Shown here piece after piece: positions 48,092 to 59,420 of a stretch of DNA of 64,000 bases (position 1 is the first letter of the stretch; each line of letters opens with the position of its first letter). The stretch lies in the NCBI GenBank assembly GCA_029844215.1, contig CM056729.1:6014001-6078000 (forward strand), read 5' to 3'. Made by a program: the position numbers and the translations under genes. The DNA is from Przewalskia tangutica. Lineage: Eukaryota; Streptophyta; Magnoliopsida; Solanales; Solanaceae. The notes beneath the pieces were generated by a model, which ran no database searches, was not told the DNA's origin, and saw only the letters and a program-made list of their open reading frames with translations.

Positions 48092-49493
48092 TGATTTAAA
48101 GATAGAGAGAGTAAGTTATTGTAAGTAAAGATGGAATTTTGGAACTTCTTGATGTTTTTCTTTTGGGAGAAAGAAGTCAAGGAACTTTGCTTTCTTTTCA
48201 GACAAAAGAAGGCAAAAGAAATACTCAATAGATATGAGACATTTGACACAAATAAAGTAGTTAATTCTTTATATTTGGAAATTAGAGATTTTGCTAATAG
48301 ACCAAGTGTAACATTATCCATTTTAAGTCTTTGCTTCTGTCGGCAGGAAAACATGCTTCTCTTACTTAACGTTCATGCAAACGTTTTAATTTATCTGTTT
48401 TTCTTGTTTGGTCAAGTGTTATCTTAAGCTATTTTTTCTCTTGCACGTTTTAGACGTAACTTCACTTTATTTGGTTCAAGTGAAAAATTACTTATGTTAG
48501 CAGGAAATTATATAAATGTTTAGAGCATTGACTTGTAAGTCGTTCTATCACATGATATGACGGCTAGGGTAGCTATCTAAAACAGAAAACGCTCTGCATC
48601 TTTCGAGGATATCTACGTTGTGGATAAAAGGAATTCATCCGAGAATTTCCAACGATCGGTGACATGAATCGTGGCTTCCATTAAGAAAAAACTTGTAGGT
48701 CTCCTAAGTTGTATTAAACTCCAGAAAAATAATTATTTTTAAAAGCCGAAATCAAAAACTGATTAGCGAGCGCTATTTCTATTTTTTTTAATCCCCAAGC
48801 CCCACCAAGAGAAATATGTATTTATAATTTATGACAAATAGCATCATCAAGTCTTTGGCTAACTAAGCAAATATGACTTATTTGGACTATTGCTATCATG
48901 TTTTAGTTGTTGACAATTCAGTGTAGTGTGTAGACGCGGTTTTGACCACTGTTTCTGCTATAATTATTTTGAGGAATTTTTTTTCAAAATATCAACATCA
49001 AAGATAGAAATAAAAGCTTGTCAAATATTACAATTAATTTTAAACTAAAGTTGTCTTAATCATCGATGTTTAGGCTAAATATTTTAAGGCTAAACATTGG
49101 TGTTGTGTTGTGTTACTGGACGGAAAGGGAAAGCTAATTATATTGCACTTGAATTAAAAATGTCTATTTTTATTCCACTTGAATTAATAAATTTCAATAA
49201 AACAAAAAAGTTTAAAAGGTTGACTAATACATATGCCTAACTTTCTTGTTAAGTCAAAAAAGACAGGCAACCGTTAGATGGTAGAAAATAATACATGTAA
49301 ATATAAAGAATTCGACAATCAATTAATTCCTAAGAAGCGTTTGACAAAGAACTATTTTCTGAATTAAGTACTTTTCCATCCTTTTCACTTGTATCAATCA
49401 TTGAATTTGTGATTACCTTTGATCTTCCTTATTTTTAAGATTATAAATTTTATTTTTAATAAAAATTTACTCCAAAAAATATCACTAGTATTC
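48092..49493. other. intergenic, nothing firmly recognised
   Basis: AT-rich DNA. A short stretch on the minus strand (about 48690-48520) has higher GC and a coding look but two stops and no family I know. Open frames at 48082-48427 on both strands are overlapping and without domains. Confidence 0.5.
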
Positions 49494-49895
49494 GAAAGCT
49501 AGCTTTTGGGTTGAGTTAGACCCAAGATCCATTCTTTATATGGTATCAGAATAAGACCCATTCAAATTCTTTGTTCGTCGATGTTGATCCCCAATTAATA
49601 TTGTACATGCTCCAGTTAACGAGGTCTGGGCGTGCAGAGAGTGTTAAGAGTCTCGCGTTGGATATGGAATAAGAACATGAACCCCTTATATGGGCTTGAA
49701 CAATCCTCACCCTACAAGCTAACTTTTGGGGTTGAGTTAGACCCAAGATTCATTCTTTATCGACGCTGTTAAGAGTCCCACATCAAATATGGAATGAGAA
49801 ATTGACTTCTTATATGGGCTGAACAATCCTCACCCTACGAGCTAGCTTTTGGAGTTGAGTTAGGCCTAAAATCCATTTTTTACATGGTATCAGAG
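49494..49895 (+). mobile_element. TRIM-like element with tandem ~118-bp LTRs
   Basis: Three copies of one short LTR: the 3' part of one (49494-49540), then TGGTATCAGAATAAGA (PBS-like), a ~100-bp interior, a second copy (49642-about 49760) and a third (49767-49884, TGTTAAGAGTCCCACATC to TTTTTTACA) followed at once by the PBS TGGTATCAGAGTC. All share GGGTTGAGTTAGACCCAAGA and AACAATCCTCACCCTA. Such tiny elements with LTRs near 100 bp and no coding region are TRIMs. The TGTTAAGAGTCCCACATC start is a familiar plant form. The first copy is 5'-truncated. Confidence 0.7.
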
Positions 49896-52800
49896 TCAGA
49901 CTCATTCCATATCCGACGTGACACTCTTAACATACGTTTCCTCCTCCTTGCATCTTTTTGTTCTTGGAGACATTGTCGTTTAGTTGTAACGTGGGTATTG
50001 GAAAACCATGTCGATTAGTAAAAAACCAGAACATATTTTCCTTGCACCAATGTAACTGAAATTATACCTCTGTATTCGAAATTTATTGAACAATTAAAGA
50101 TTTGCCAAATCTGGCAAAACTTATGATTAATTTAACTTACATGCCACGAGTTCGAAACCAACCGGAGAACAAAAGCATGTTATTCAAGTGGAGAAGTGTT
50201 GTGGAACAAACTCAACATTGACCGAGTTTCGAACAAACTGTGTACCAGCTAGCTCTCCAAAATTTCTAGGTTATCAAAAAATATTGCTTGTCAGCATAAT
50301 TAGAAGCATATAGTGAAAGACGTCTTACACATTTGGAACTATCAGTATTCACTTATCTCACACTAATTAGCCTACAAGGCTTATATAGTCAATGGCAATA
50401 AATTTTTCCCAGCGACAGTCGCAGATCAGTGACATAAGCGCAAACGCATATAGGGAATATCTATTCTACAGCACCACATAGATCAGAAAAATAAACTTAT
50501 CTCACACTAATAAACCTATAAAGATTATATAGTCATAACAAATAAGCAGAACCTAGATCAATGACTTGATGCTTTTAGAGAATGTTAGATTCAATGGCAA
50601 TGCAAAGAGGGATCATATGAAATTATTTTCTATACACTGCAGAAACTTAACTAACAAGGCATATGCATCCTTACACAGGCATATCAGCACGGGCGTGTAA
50701 GCAGGCCAAAAAGACCGAATGGTCTCCTCAATTAACATAACAACTACTAATACTACGCCTCAGTTCTAAACAAGTTGGGGTTCCTCAAATCACATACTTC
50801 TATTAAAATGTATGAGTAATTTTTCGTCAGCTGAAAGATCAGCTGGATAAATAAACAGATACTCTGGCACAGGGTTCCCAAATAGCTACACCGGGACCTG
50901 TCTGGGTTCCTTTCACTTATAGGCTGAATTCTAAGTTGATCCAAAACAGGTCAAAGCTGCTAAAACCAATAAAGTTAAACTTAATCAAAACGTTAGAAAT
51001 AGGAGAAACAAACTAAAGTAACAAACAAATCTGTGATTTACAAGCTGTGGATGTCTGATATTGATCTAACAGTTATCGGAGGATTGAGTAACAAGCATAT
51101 CAACATTCCACACTCTGCATTTTCTCTCTTAAATATAAGGGGAGGAATGATCTGAGTTTACTGTTAAGAGTAGGAAAAAATTGGGGAAAACACAGTAATT
51201 CATCTTCATTTGTCAGAACTATGGTTAAATCCAGTCAACAAATGGGAGAGCGAAAACTTATTGGCTCTCCTACTTTATGAAAATACCCCGTTGGATGAAA
51301 TTATGGTTACGAAATTTAACTTTTGTTTATGAGATTTAGCAGTCATAAGTTGAACTGTAATAATAACCTATTCATACTATAGAGCCGATTGAACCAGTGG
51401 TCTCTTCAGTTCAATATCTGTTCCAGCTTTAAAACATTGTTCCAGGAAAGAAACGGGAGAAGTAGTTACTCAGAAAGAAGAGCTATCATCACCGGAATAA
51501 AGTCCCACCCCAGCAAAAAAGCAATGAAAAAACTCCAAAGTTAGTCTATCAGTATCAGAATGAAATGGACCCAAATGAAGCGGAATGAATATAGAGTTTA
51601 AAAATAGCCAGCCCATCTAGTTTGGAACTGAGTCATAGGTTATTGATTTAATGATAGAGTTTACTGCTAATGATCTCCTTAGCTTTTGGTTTAACCATCA
51701 AAATACCCTATGGCTTGTCAGGGTAAACAAATTTCTCCCATTCACTATTTCATGCAGTCTGTAAAAATAGGGAATTGTAAATGAACAAAAACATTCATTG
51801 AGGGAAGACATTCCCTTCCCAATTTCAACACAAATATATACCAGATTCAACAGTACTGCATACTTCTTTTGACTCTTCTTTTTTATTATGGTGGTGTGCA
51901 AGCCAACTTGAGTGCACCTACACTGTTCCACCATACATTGTGGTTATCCCTAGATTTAATAGTAGGTTAGAAAAACCCAATACTTATATTTATATAGTTT
52001 GTGTAAAAGATCTAACAGAGAAAGAAGGAAATGGGAAGGTAAAGTGGCACCAAAGCAATGGAGGGTTCATTGGTGGATCCGGTCTCCGAATTGACTGTTC
52101 CAGGTGGAGACGGGGCTCGAAGAGCCTATGTGGCGGCTATCACTCGGCACTGGCCTATGATTGTGGATTTTGGTATCGCTTCTCTCTGTAACTCGAATAG
52201 CTATATCAAAGTAGTTAGGCATACCAAATTCTTTTAGTTAGTTTCTGGCTTTCAATGTAACATTGTGGCATTTCTGTTGAAGTGTGTCATCTGTTTCAAC
52301 AAGCTACATAACAGTGATGTAACTCTCTTAAAAGTACATATGTTCCATTCACATGCTCTCTGGGCCTGAAGGACTGTCCTTTTGTTCACTATGACAACAC
52401 TAACGCTAGTTCTACTTCACACCTCATGCAATAGTTGCAATAAATAGTGCGAATAATAAATGAGAAAGAGATGGAATAATGGAAAACAGGAATGTAGTTC
52501 GTGTGACATGACTGAAAAGCTTAAACTCAAGGAAGAGTTCTTTTCGGACTGGGGAGAAGTTGTCGTGAATGGAATGTAGAACTAAAAGCACAGTGGCTCA
52601 CAGATTATATTAGATGCAATATAGATGAGAGAAGAACTTTTCCACATAAAAGAATGCTAAATTCACAATTAGACACTCCTAATAGAATCTCAAACTAAGC
52701 AAATTTGAATTAGAACTTTATGAAAGACAAATGAGAATGATCATTTTCCCGTTCCAAGTCTCTTCTCAAACGTAAGGCATCTAACTTACAACTTCAAATT

Positions 52801-54345
52801 ACGTTCTTGAGAAGGTCAATCCACTCTGCTTAGTTTCCCAAAATCAATTACAGTCAGCACAGAGCAAAGAAATCAGTGTAGTTGGACAAACTAAACAGCC
52901 TAATCTCGAGTTCCAAACACTATCCAATGGAAAGGCCTCTACGGCTTTCCGACATAAGGATTCTTGAAGAACTAAAACTTAATTTATGAAAAGAGACACA
53001 AGGGAAAATTTAGCGAACAGCCAGAAGCAATCATGTTAAGACCTTTAGCAAAGGACTGGATATACATCAAATTTCCCTAGTGTTTCATATTTTTTTAATA
53101 AGGGTATTCCCTAATGTTTCAAAAAGGGATAATTGATAATAACAAAAGTCATTCCTTCTGTTTTTAAGAAGGAATGCAAAAACTAGAAAAGTTAGATCTC
53201 TGTGACTAAATTTTAAGGTCTTATCTTTTCTCTTTTTCTTTTTTTTTCTCTTGTTGTGGAGAGGTGCATTCATAGAACTCCTCAAAGGGGAAATAGTGGA
53301 AAACAAAGAGATTAACTTTCTTTGAAGTTTTTATTAGTTGAATGTGAGCCTCCAATGTCATAGGTGTGGAATTGTAAACTGAAATTGCTTCCTCTTTTTG
53401 TCCCACTACATTCAGTGGGAAAAAACAATCATATTTAGCTCACAGAATTATTACAAGAGTTCACAAGCTTTACGCTATCGGTAAGGAAGCAAAAACGAAC
53501 AAAGAAGAAGCCAACAACAGAAGTTCAAAGAAGCGGAAAAAGAGCAGATAAGTTAATTAAAATACAGATCGTCCGACCGTCGTCTACATGGAAATGAAAA
53601 AATCATGCAACTACGCACATGAGAAGCAGAAAAATACTTCATATCAAGAAATATATATTGGTAGAACACCTGTTATGCAGGCAAGACAAGACAGACATCA
53701 AAGCTATATATACTTCCACTCTGCAGATTAAAATACATTCCCAGAATCCTCTTAACTTGAGTTCAAACTAGCAAACCCATATCTAAAGAAGCAGGATCCT
53801 AAAACGGCCAATCTCTAGGGATTCGGCACATCTAGTACTCTTGTTCTTGCTTGGAAGTTTCGCAACATTCAAAGCAAGAATCATCCAACAAATTTACCAC
53901 GATAATGATTAGTACATTCACTATCCACTTACTTGGGGTCCAAGCATTAAACCCCTGCGAGAATAGTCCAAGCCAAGCCACTGAAGCAAAATTACTTTGA
54001 ACCTTTTTAGAATAATTTTTAATCCCTCCTCAAAAGAACTGGAGAGACAGAAAATCCAATAAACTACTAAGGCTCACTAATATCTAGATTTACTACCAAT
54101 CATTCACGTGAAAACTTAATATGTAAAAAGCCACACCAAATAAGATGGTGGATATGAAAAGAAGCATGCAATTGCTTTTGTAAACCAGGGATACACAATT
54201 CATTTGTTCCTGCCTACCAAATTTACTTTCTACCACTAGTCATGATGTTATTGAAAGTTTCCCATTGCTGTACAACCGCAAAATTTACCAAAGACCAACC
54301 TTGGGAAACCACTTGTCGATATCCAGAAAAGCCACAAATTTGTTA
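49896..54345. other. intergenic and 3' flank of the CX9C gene
   Basis: Mostly AT-rich, no supported gene. It contains one SINE remnant (about 50735-50800). A short frame at 51940-52191 has higher GC, but no domain, splice context or homology could be named. Part of 53900-54345 may be the 3' UTR of the minus-strand gene. Confidence 0.45.
50735..50800 (-). repeat. SINE 3' end, reverse orientation (Au-like)
   Basis: On the minus strand the sequence reads CCCCAACTTGTTTAGAACTG then AGGCGTAGTATTAGTAG. The ACTTGTTTGGGACTGAGGCGTAG form is the 3' end of widespread plant Au-type SINEs. A second shorter copy (CGCCTCAATCCTAAACTAG) is at about 54726-54745. Confidence 0.5.
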
Positions 54346-56173
54346 TCAACAAGAACAAGGGGGTTTGAACGTATAAGGTTGTGGAAGTGACAAAGGACCT
54401 TTCCTTGACTGATCATTATCATCCAAAAGCCTCTGAACTTTCTTCTTAGAACAGTATTGCCTATCAAAATGCTTCACCTATCATACAAAAAACATACTAA
54501 TCAATAAACCTAAAACACCAGCTAGTCCCAGAAAGTTAACATATTTGTCAGTTTAGTACACTGAAAAGCTATTTGAAAAATGAAGGAAACTGGGTTCTTT
54601 ATTCTAATCTTTCCTATATTGTAATGCAACTTTCTGAATAAATACATTTTCTACCAACTTTCTCAACATCCAAATGAAGACCTCCTGAAAACTAAAACCC
54701 ACCAATTCAATCAACCAATCCATTGCGCCTCAATCCTAAACTAGTTGGATTAGACTAACTAAATCGTTTATACTCCTTCCGTCCTATTTTAACTGTCGTT
54801 TTAGCTCAAAAAATTTGTCCCAAAATAATTTTCACTTTAGGAATTCAAGGCTAAAATTGACAATTATTTCCAACTATACCCTCAACATTAAAGAAGCATG
54901 CACAATATTTAAGAGGAAAAATGAGTACCTTTATTTAATAGGGATAACTTAATAAACTATACCTTGTATTTATTATTTTCTTAATGGGCGTGAAAAGAGC
55001 TAAAGCAAACGAATTGAGTATCTATCTATTTTATTCCAAGACAAAATGAAATTCAATATTCTTAAACCTTGATGAGATTAAAAGAACTCACCCAAGTGGG
55101 TCTGCATTGCTTCACATATGCCTGCCTAGTTTTCTTGCAGTCAACTGGGTATAACAGACCAACAGTGGCGATTTCAGTAGGCTTCTTGTTTGATTCTTTC
55201 TCCAGGCATGAGTAGAATGCATCCCTCGCCTTCAAACCACAAAATTCACTCCCTTCTATTAGCTATATATCAAAATTGGATCATAATTCATATAAACATC
55301 AAAATAAGACAAAAAATTACTACATCTCGAGATTTCAAACCACAAATTCACTCCCTTGTATTAGTTAAAAGAGATTGATCATAATTCATATTAACATCAA
55401 AATAAAACAAAAATATTACTACAGCAGGTCCAACTGAATCCAGTGGTTTGCAGCTCGTAATCTCTCTCTCGCACACACACACACACACATCGAGGCATAG
55501 ATTGAATGCATCTCTCGCCTTCAAATCAGAAATCACTCCCTTCTATTATCTTTACATATCAAAAATTGATCATAATTCATATGATCATCAAAATAAAAAC
55601 AAAAAATTACTACAGAAGGTCCAATCAAATCCAGTTGTTTCCGCTCGTAATCACACACTCACACACACACACACATCGAGGCATAGATAGAATGTATCCC
55701 TCGCCTTCAAACCACAAATTCCATTCCTTTCTATTAGCTTTATATCAAAATTGATCATAATTCATATCAACATCAAAATAAAACAAATTAATTACTACAG
55801 AAGGTCCTACTTAATCCAGTGGCTTCAGATCGTAATCACACACACACATCCAGGCATATATAGAATGCATCTCTCGCTTTTGTCTCAATTTATGTGGCAC
55901 CGTTGGAATTTCGAAAGTCAACTAAGTTTCTCTTTGACCTATGTCTTTTATATATTTTCAGTTGTTAGTTATTATGATTTATAGTACTTTTTATGTAGTT
56001 TTCAATTATATAAATCTTAATTCAAAAATCTTCTATGTCCGAATTCACAGTCAAAGTTTAGAAGTTTGAATCTCGAAAACAAGTGGTACCTTGTAGCAGG
56101 AAATTCTAGCTTTTGTTAGAACATCGGTATGGATTTCGTCAGTAATTTGTGATGTATACGCTTCCAAAGCCAT
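54346..56173 (-). CDS. COA6/COX6B-type twin CX9C mitochondrial protein (At5g58005-like)
   Basis: Minus-strand exons: 56173-56090 (28 codons), 55229-55092 (46 codons), 54477-54346 (43 codons plus TGA); all joints are phase 0 with GT-AG borders. The 117-residue product starts MALEAYTSQITDEIHTDVL. It has the COX12/COX6B-superfamily cysteine pattern: C26-x9-C36 across the first splice joint and C59-x10-C70 (LYPVDCKKTRQAYVKQC). Then comes VKHFDRQYCSKKKVQRLLDD and a basic tail ending in CSC. Twin Cx9C proteins fold in the mitochondrial intermembrane space by disulphide relay; COA6 relatives help copper delivery to cytochrome c oxidase. No presequence is needed or seen. Intron 1 holds a minisatellite and a MITE relic, intron 2 a Stowaway MITE. 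No coding lesion is visible. COX6B itself is less likely because of the length and the tail. Confidence 0.9.
54773..55018. mobile_element. Stowaway-type MITE in intron 2 of the CX9C gene
   Basis: Flanked by TA (54771-54772 and 55019-55020). The start CTCCTTCCGTCCTATTTTAA is the typical plant Stowaway (Tc1/mariner) terminus; the other end, reversed, CTCAATTCGTTTGCTTTAGC, is a diverged partner. Confidence 0.75.
55201..55877 (-). repeat. intronic minisatellite copying the acceptor and start of exon 2
   Basis: Four to five units of about 150-186 bp tile the exon-2 side of intron 1: 55201-55330, 55331-55489, 55490-55675, 55676-55848 and a partial unit 55849-55877. Shared parts are CACTCCCTTCTATTAGC, TTGATCATAATTCATAT, CATCAAAATAAAACAAA and a CA microsatellite at the joints. 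Units beginning at 55490, 55676 and 55849 each carry a copy of about 30 bp of the exon-2 start, including the AG acceptor in two of them. Confidence 0.9.
55880..56089. mobile_element. Stowaway-type MITE relic at the exon 1 donor
   Basis: The left side GTCTCAATTTATGTGGCACC and the motif TTTGAATCTCGAAAA at the right are the familiar inner parts of a Solanaceae Stowaway family whose ends read CTCCCTCCGTCTCAATTTAT. The outer terminal repeats are lost. The relic reaches to the GT donor of intron 1 (56089-56088). Confidence 0.55.
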
Positions 56174-56482
56174 CGTTAACTTTGCAATTACAATAACTGG
56201 ACAACAAATTTATTCTATTTGCTGTTGAATACTAAAGAGTGTTTTTCTTGAAGAACAAGCTAGAATCTTGTTGGGTTAGAACTTAGAAGAGAGTCATTAG
56301 CACAAATGCCCCTATTTCGGGGTGGTGTTTGATTTTTTAATTTTAATTTTTGTCATTATCAATTTTTGACGCCACATAATTAGAATTTCACATATATTTT
56401 ACATTTAATTTTGACATAGCGTATCATAATATTTAGATAAATTATGTTGGATAAGATAAAACTTTCAACACGTCTGAAAAAT
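56174..56482 (-). promoter_or_regulatory. presumed promoter of the CX9C gene
   Basis: Upstream DNA of the minus-strand gene. No unambiguous TATA box is seen. AGCCC-type site II elements are not visible in this short stretch. A MITE follows at 56484. Confidence 0.3.
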
Positions 56483-56483
56483 A

Positions 56484-56683
56484 CTACTTCATTCGTTTTA
56501 CTTTAAGTGTCTTAGTTTAATTTAACACATATTTTAAGAAATAAAAGTAGATTTTAAATTTTATTGTGTTAAATTAAAGATGTGCAGGATTTTTCAAATT
56601 TTCTAATATTAAACTTGCATTGAAATTGAAAAATTTACTAAATTTTTTAGACAGATAAAAAAGGAAAGGGGGCAGAGAGGGAG
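56484..56683. mobile_element. Stowaway-type MITE upstream of the CX9C gene
   Basis: TA flanks at 56482-56483 and 56684-56685. The ends CTACTTCATTCGTTTTACTT and, reversed, CTCCCTCTCTGCCCCCTTTC are diverged forms of the CTCCCTCCGTTC terminus. The 200-bp interior is AT-rich and non-coding. Confidence 0.75.
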
Positions 56684-57167
56684 TATAAAACTTATGACGC
56701 ATAATGTAATTCCTACCTAATTTGTACTGATCTATGCAAAAGTTCAATTTCTGACTATATAAATTATATCTTATAAAGAAGATTCAATATTTTCATTAAA
56801 TAAATAGCATGATAAAAATTAAAAATAGCATATATGAGAGCAAAATTAAAGACCAATGCCTTTAAAGGAAATCCGGGAAAAAAAGGATTAGAAGCTATAC
56901 AGGCCAAATAAATGTGCTGGGTCATTAAAAGGATAAATGTGTTAGTATATGTTTTATCTTGGGAGACTATTGCCTAGAAACGTAAAAGGATATATACGGG
57001 TCAATCTTGTCTTAAAGACAGAGTGTCATCACTCGACTCAGCAAAGATTCAGATTAAGTGTTGGTTCTTATTTCCAGTTTTAAGTTAATATTATTTCTTT
57101 TATTGTAATCTTTTGTTTTTCATTTTCCTAGTTCTTGTAATAAGTGTTTACTTTTTACATTTTATCT

Positions 57168-58339
57168 AACACTATTAAGGATGGCAGGTGGGTATAATTT
57201 TGCGGATTTCGCACCGCACCCGCCCCAGTTAGGGCGGGTATGGGTATAACTTTGGTGGGTAGTAGGCGGGTATGGGTATTGAAAATGTACCCGCCACGGG
57301 TAGGCGGGTAGGTGGTGGATTTGCAGTTATACCCGCCTCCCCCGCCTACCCGCCCCATAAACTAATCCGTAAGGCCCATAACTCATAAGCCCAATATAAA
57401 AAATATATTACAAGTTAGTAGGGTTTCATTCCATTCACTTCTCATAACACTCAACACTCAACACATCAGCCTATCACTCTTAACTCTTCACCAATCAGCA
57501 GTTCCATTTCTTAACCCTTTCCTTACGCTTCTGCCTCCCTCACCCTCTCACTTCGCACTCGGATCTCGGGCCAAAGATCACGCCGCCATCACCCTCTCCT
57601 CCGTCTCCCGTTCTCCATCACTGTCACGTCGCCATTAGCCGACACGCTATTCTGTCCCTGAGACTCTGTTTGCAAATGAACTTCCCCTGAATGAATTGAT
57701 CTTTTGCTCTATATCGTTACGATGCAGAGCAGATTTGACGACCATAAGAAATTTGACTCGGCTCCTGAAAAAAAGGATGGGAGGACCTTTGACCCAAGCT
57801 GAAAAGGAATCGAGGTCGCTTTTCTCTAGGATTTTAGTCTGTAACAAGGTTTGAAGACCCCGGGGTTGCATTCATAGAAGGTGAAAATTATTTTGCTTCA
57901 CAATATATGGTGCAAGTACGAAGATCAGTCTGTAACAATGAAGTCTTTTAATAGAAGGTGAAAATTATTTTTCTTCACAATATATGGTGCAAGTACAAAA
58001 ATTAGTCTGTAACAATGAAGTTTATTGCATGTTTTTGTGGGCTATCATATACAATAAGCTCTCCAAATATTTTTTTGGGGTTATTTCACTTGCACAGTTG
58101 CACTATTTGTGTTAATGTCATTGGCGGGTACAGGCAGATATTGACGGGTGGCGGATATCCACTTGGGTGGTGAAGTGGGCGTGGATTTAAAAATATACCC
58201 GTCTAGGCGGGTATGGATGTTGAAATTATACCCGTCGCGGGTGGCGGGTAGGTGGTGGATATAATATTTTTTGGCGGGTACGGGTGCGGGGGAGGGGTAC
58301 CCACACCGGCACCGCCCAATTGCCATCCCTAAACACTAT
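57168..58339. mobile_element. non-autonomous hAT element with perfect 8-bp target duplication
   Basis: The element 57176-58331 (1156 bp) starts TAAGGATGGCAGGTGGG and ends with the inverse of TAGGGATGGCAATTGGGCGG. The 8-bp duplication AACACTAT is perfect (57168-57175 and 58332-58339), which is diagnostic for hAT. Subterminal regions (to 57360 and from 58115) are packed with GCGGGTA-type repeats, likely transposase binding sites. The middle holds a promoter-like segment (AAGGCCCATAA, AAGCCCAATATAAAAA, TAGTAGGGTTTCATT at 57371-57430) but no transposase domain. Confidence 0.88.
57877..58022 (+). repeat. ~73-bp tandem duplication inside the hAT element
   Basis: Two copies of AGAAGGTGAAAATTATTTT, CTTCACAATATATGGTGCAA and CAGTCTGTAACAATGAAGT in tandem (57877-57950 and 57953-58022), differing at a few bases. 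Confidence 0.92.
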
Positions 58340-59030
58340 CTTGACTTATATAGTAATTTTCACATAATTTTTTAATATATAAACTTTGTTTTAAAAACTA
58401 TACCATAAAATTCATTCTGAAATTAAAGACTTTGATTCTCCACTAATCTGACTTCACATCCCCTAAAGTTCATTAAAGGTTAAGAGCTAGATTTTTTTAA
58501 TTGAGAATTTGGATTCAAAATGCAATTAATAGAGTGTGATATCACTACTAATCGATGTTTTTGTAACCTCTCTACTTATTATACATACTAAATAAGAAAA
58601 AAAGTCTCAACGGAGAACTTGACAACCATATGCATTTTGTTACTGAATTTCAAATTAAATCTATTCTTTATGTTATTGAAGCTAGTGTATTTTTCTTCTT
58701 TGCTAAGAAAGTCAAACTAATCTTGATTTATCTAGGCTACATAGTTCCAATAGTATCATTATAGAAGTCAGCTGATTAATGATATAATCACTTTATTTGA
58801 ATTATCTATGTAGTATGAACATGGACTCCTTTTTTGCGGTTGTACCAGAACAAAGTTCTGAGACTTAGACATTCTTCTCCATTTTTCACCAAAAACAAAA
58901 GGTAGGTGTCTACTGTTTCGACCAAATTGTCAAAAAACAAAACTATTTTTCTGCTTTTTCTTCCTTTACCCGAGAACTTTTTTCTTTTCTTTTTCTCCTT
59001 CACAAAAAACAATTCATTATAATGACTTTT
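58340..59030. other. intergenic, nothing recognised
   Basis: AT-rich DNA between the hAT element and copia-3. A T/C-rich segment at 58950-59010 may belong to copia-3, but no LTR was found. Confidence 0.45.
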
Positions 59031-59210
59031 CCCATAGCTCCCAATTCTGGAGACCAATTTCAGACATCCTACAAGTCTGACTCAGGCCAGTCAATAGGCC
59101 ACATCAATTCGGTCCTATTTCCTGGAGCCTAGTAGTCCCCTCTAGGCCTCTCCCAATCCAATTTGGGTCCGACTTTCGTCACAGTTACCCCTCAGCAGTC
59201 CGATAATGTG

Positions 59211-59420
59211 TGATATATGGATACGGGTGCCACGTCTCACCTCACCAATAATTCTGGTAATCTTCCTCAACTGCGAAATTTAAATACTCCACAATCTATT
59301 ATGGTCAGAAATAGTCATAGCATTCTAATCCAAGGGTTTGGCCACACACTAACCCCATCATCACATCCCCATTTCTCCCTAAATAACGTCTTATATGCTC
59401 CTAACATTATCAAAATCTAA
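59211..59420 (+). pseudogene. copia-3 protease
   Basis: Protease signature Y-M-D-T-G-A-T-S-H-L from 59214, with an intact D-T-G active site, and a following ILIQGFGHTLTP segment with NNVLYAPNI. The codon before Tyr, usually Trp, is TGA (59211-59213). Confidence 0.85.

Noticed and set aside
48520..48600. Possible tRNA gene
   Set aside because: No cloverleaf with T-loop GTTCRA and acceptor pairing could be drawn on either strand.
51940..52191. GC-richer frame that could be an exon (M-E-G-S-L-V-D-P-V region)
   Set aside because: No recognised family, no flanking exons, and no plausible splice partners. It may be a decayed repeat.
53085..53406. Lys-rich minus-strand frames next to the CX9C gene
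   Set aside because: They are produced by a T-rich tract (53220-53250) and have no domain.
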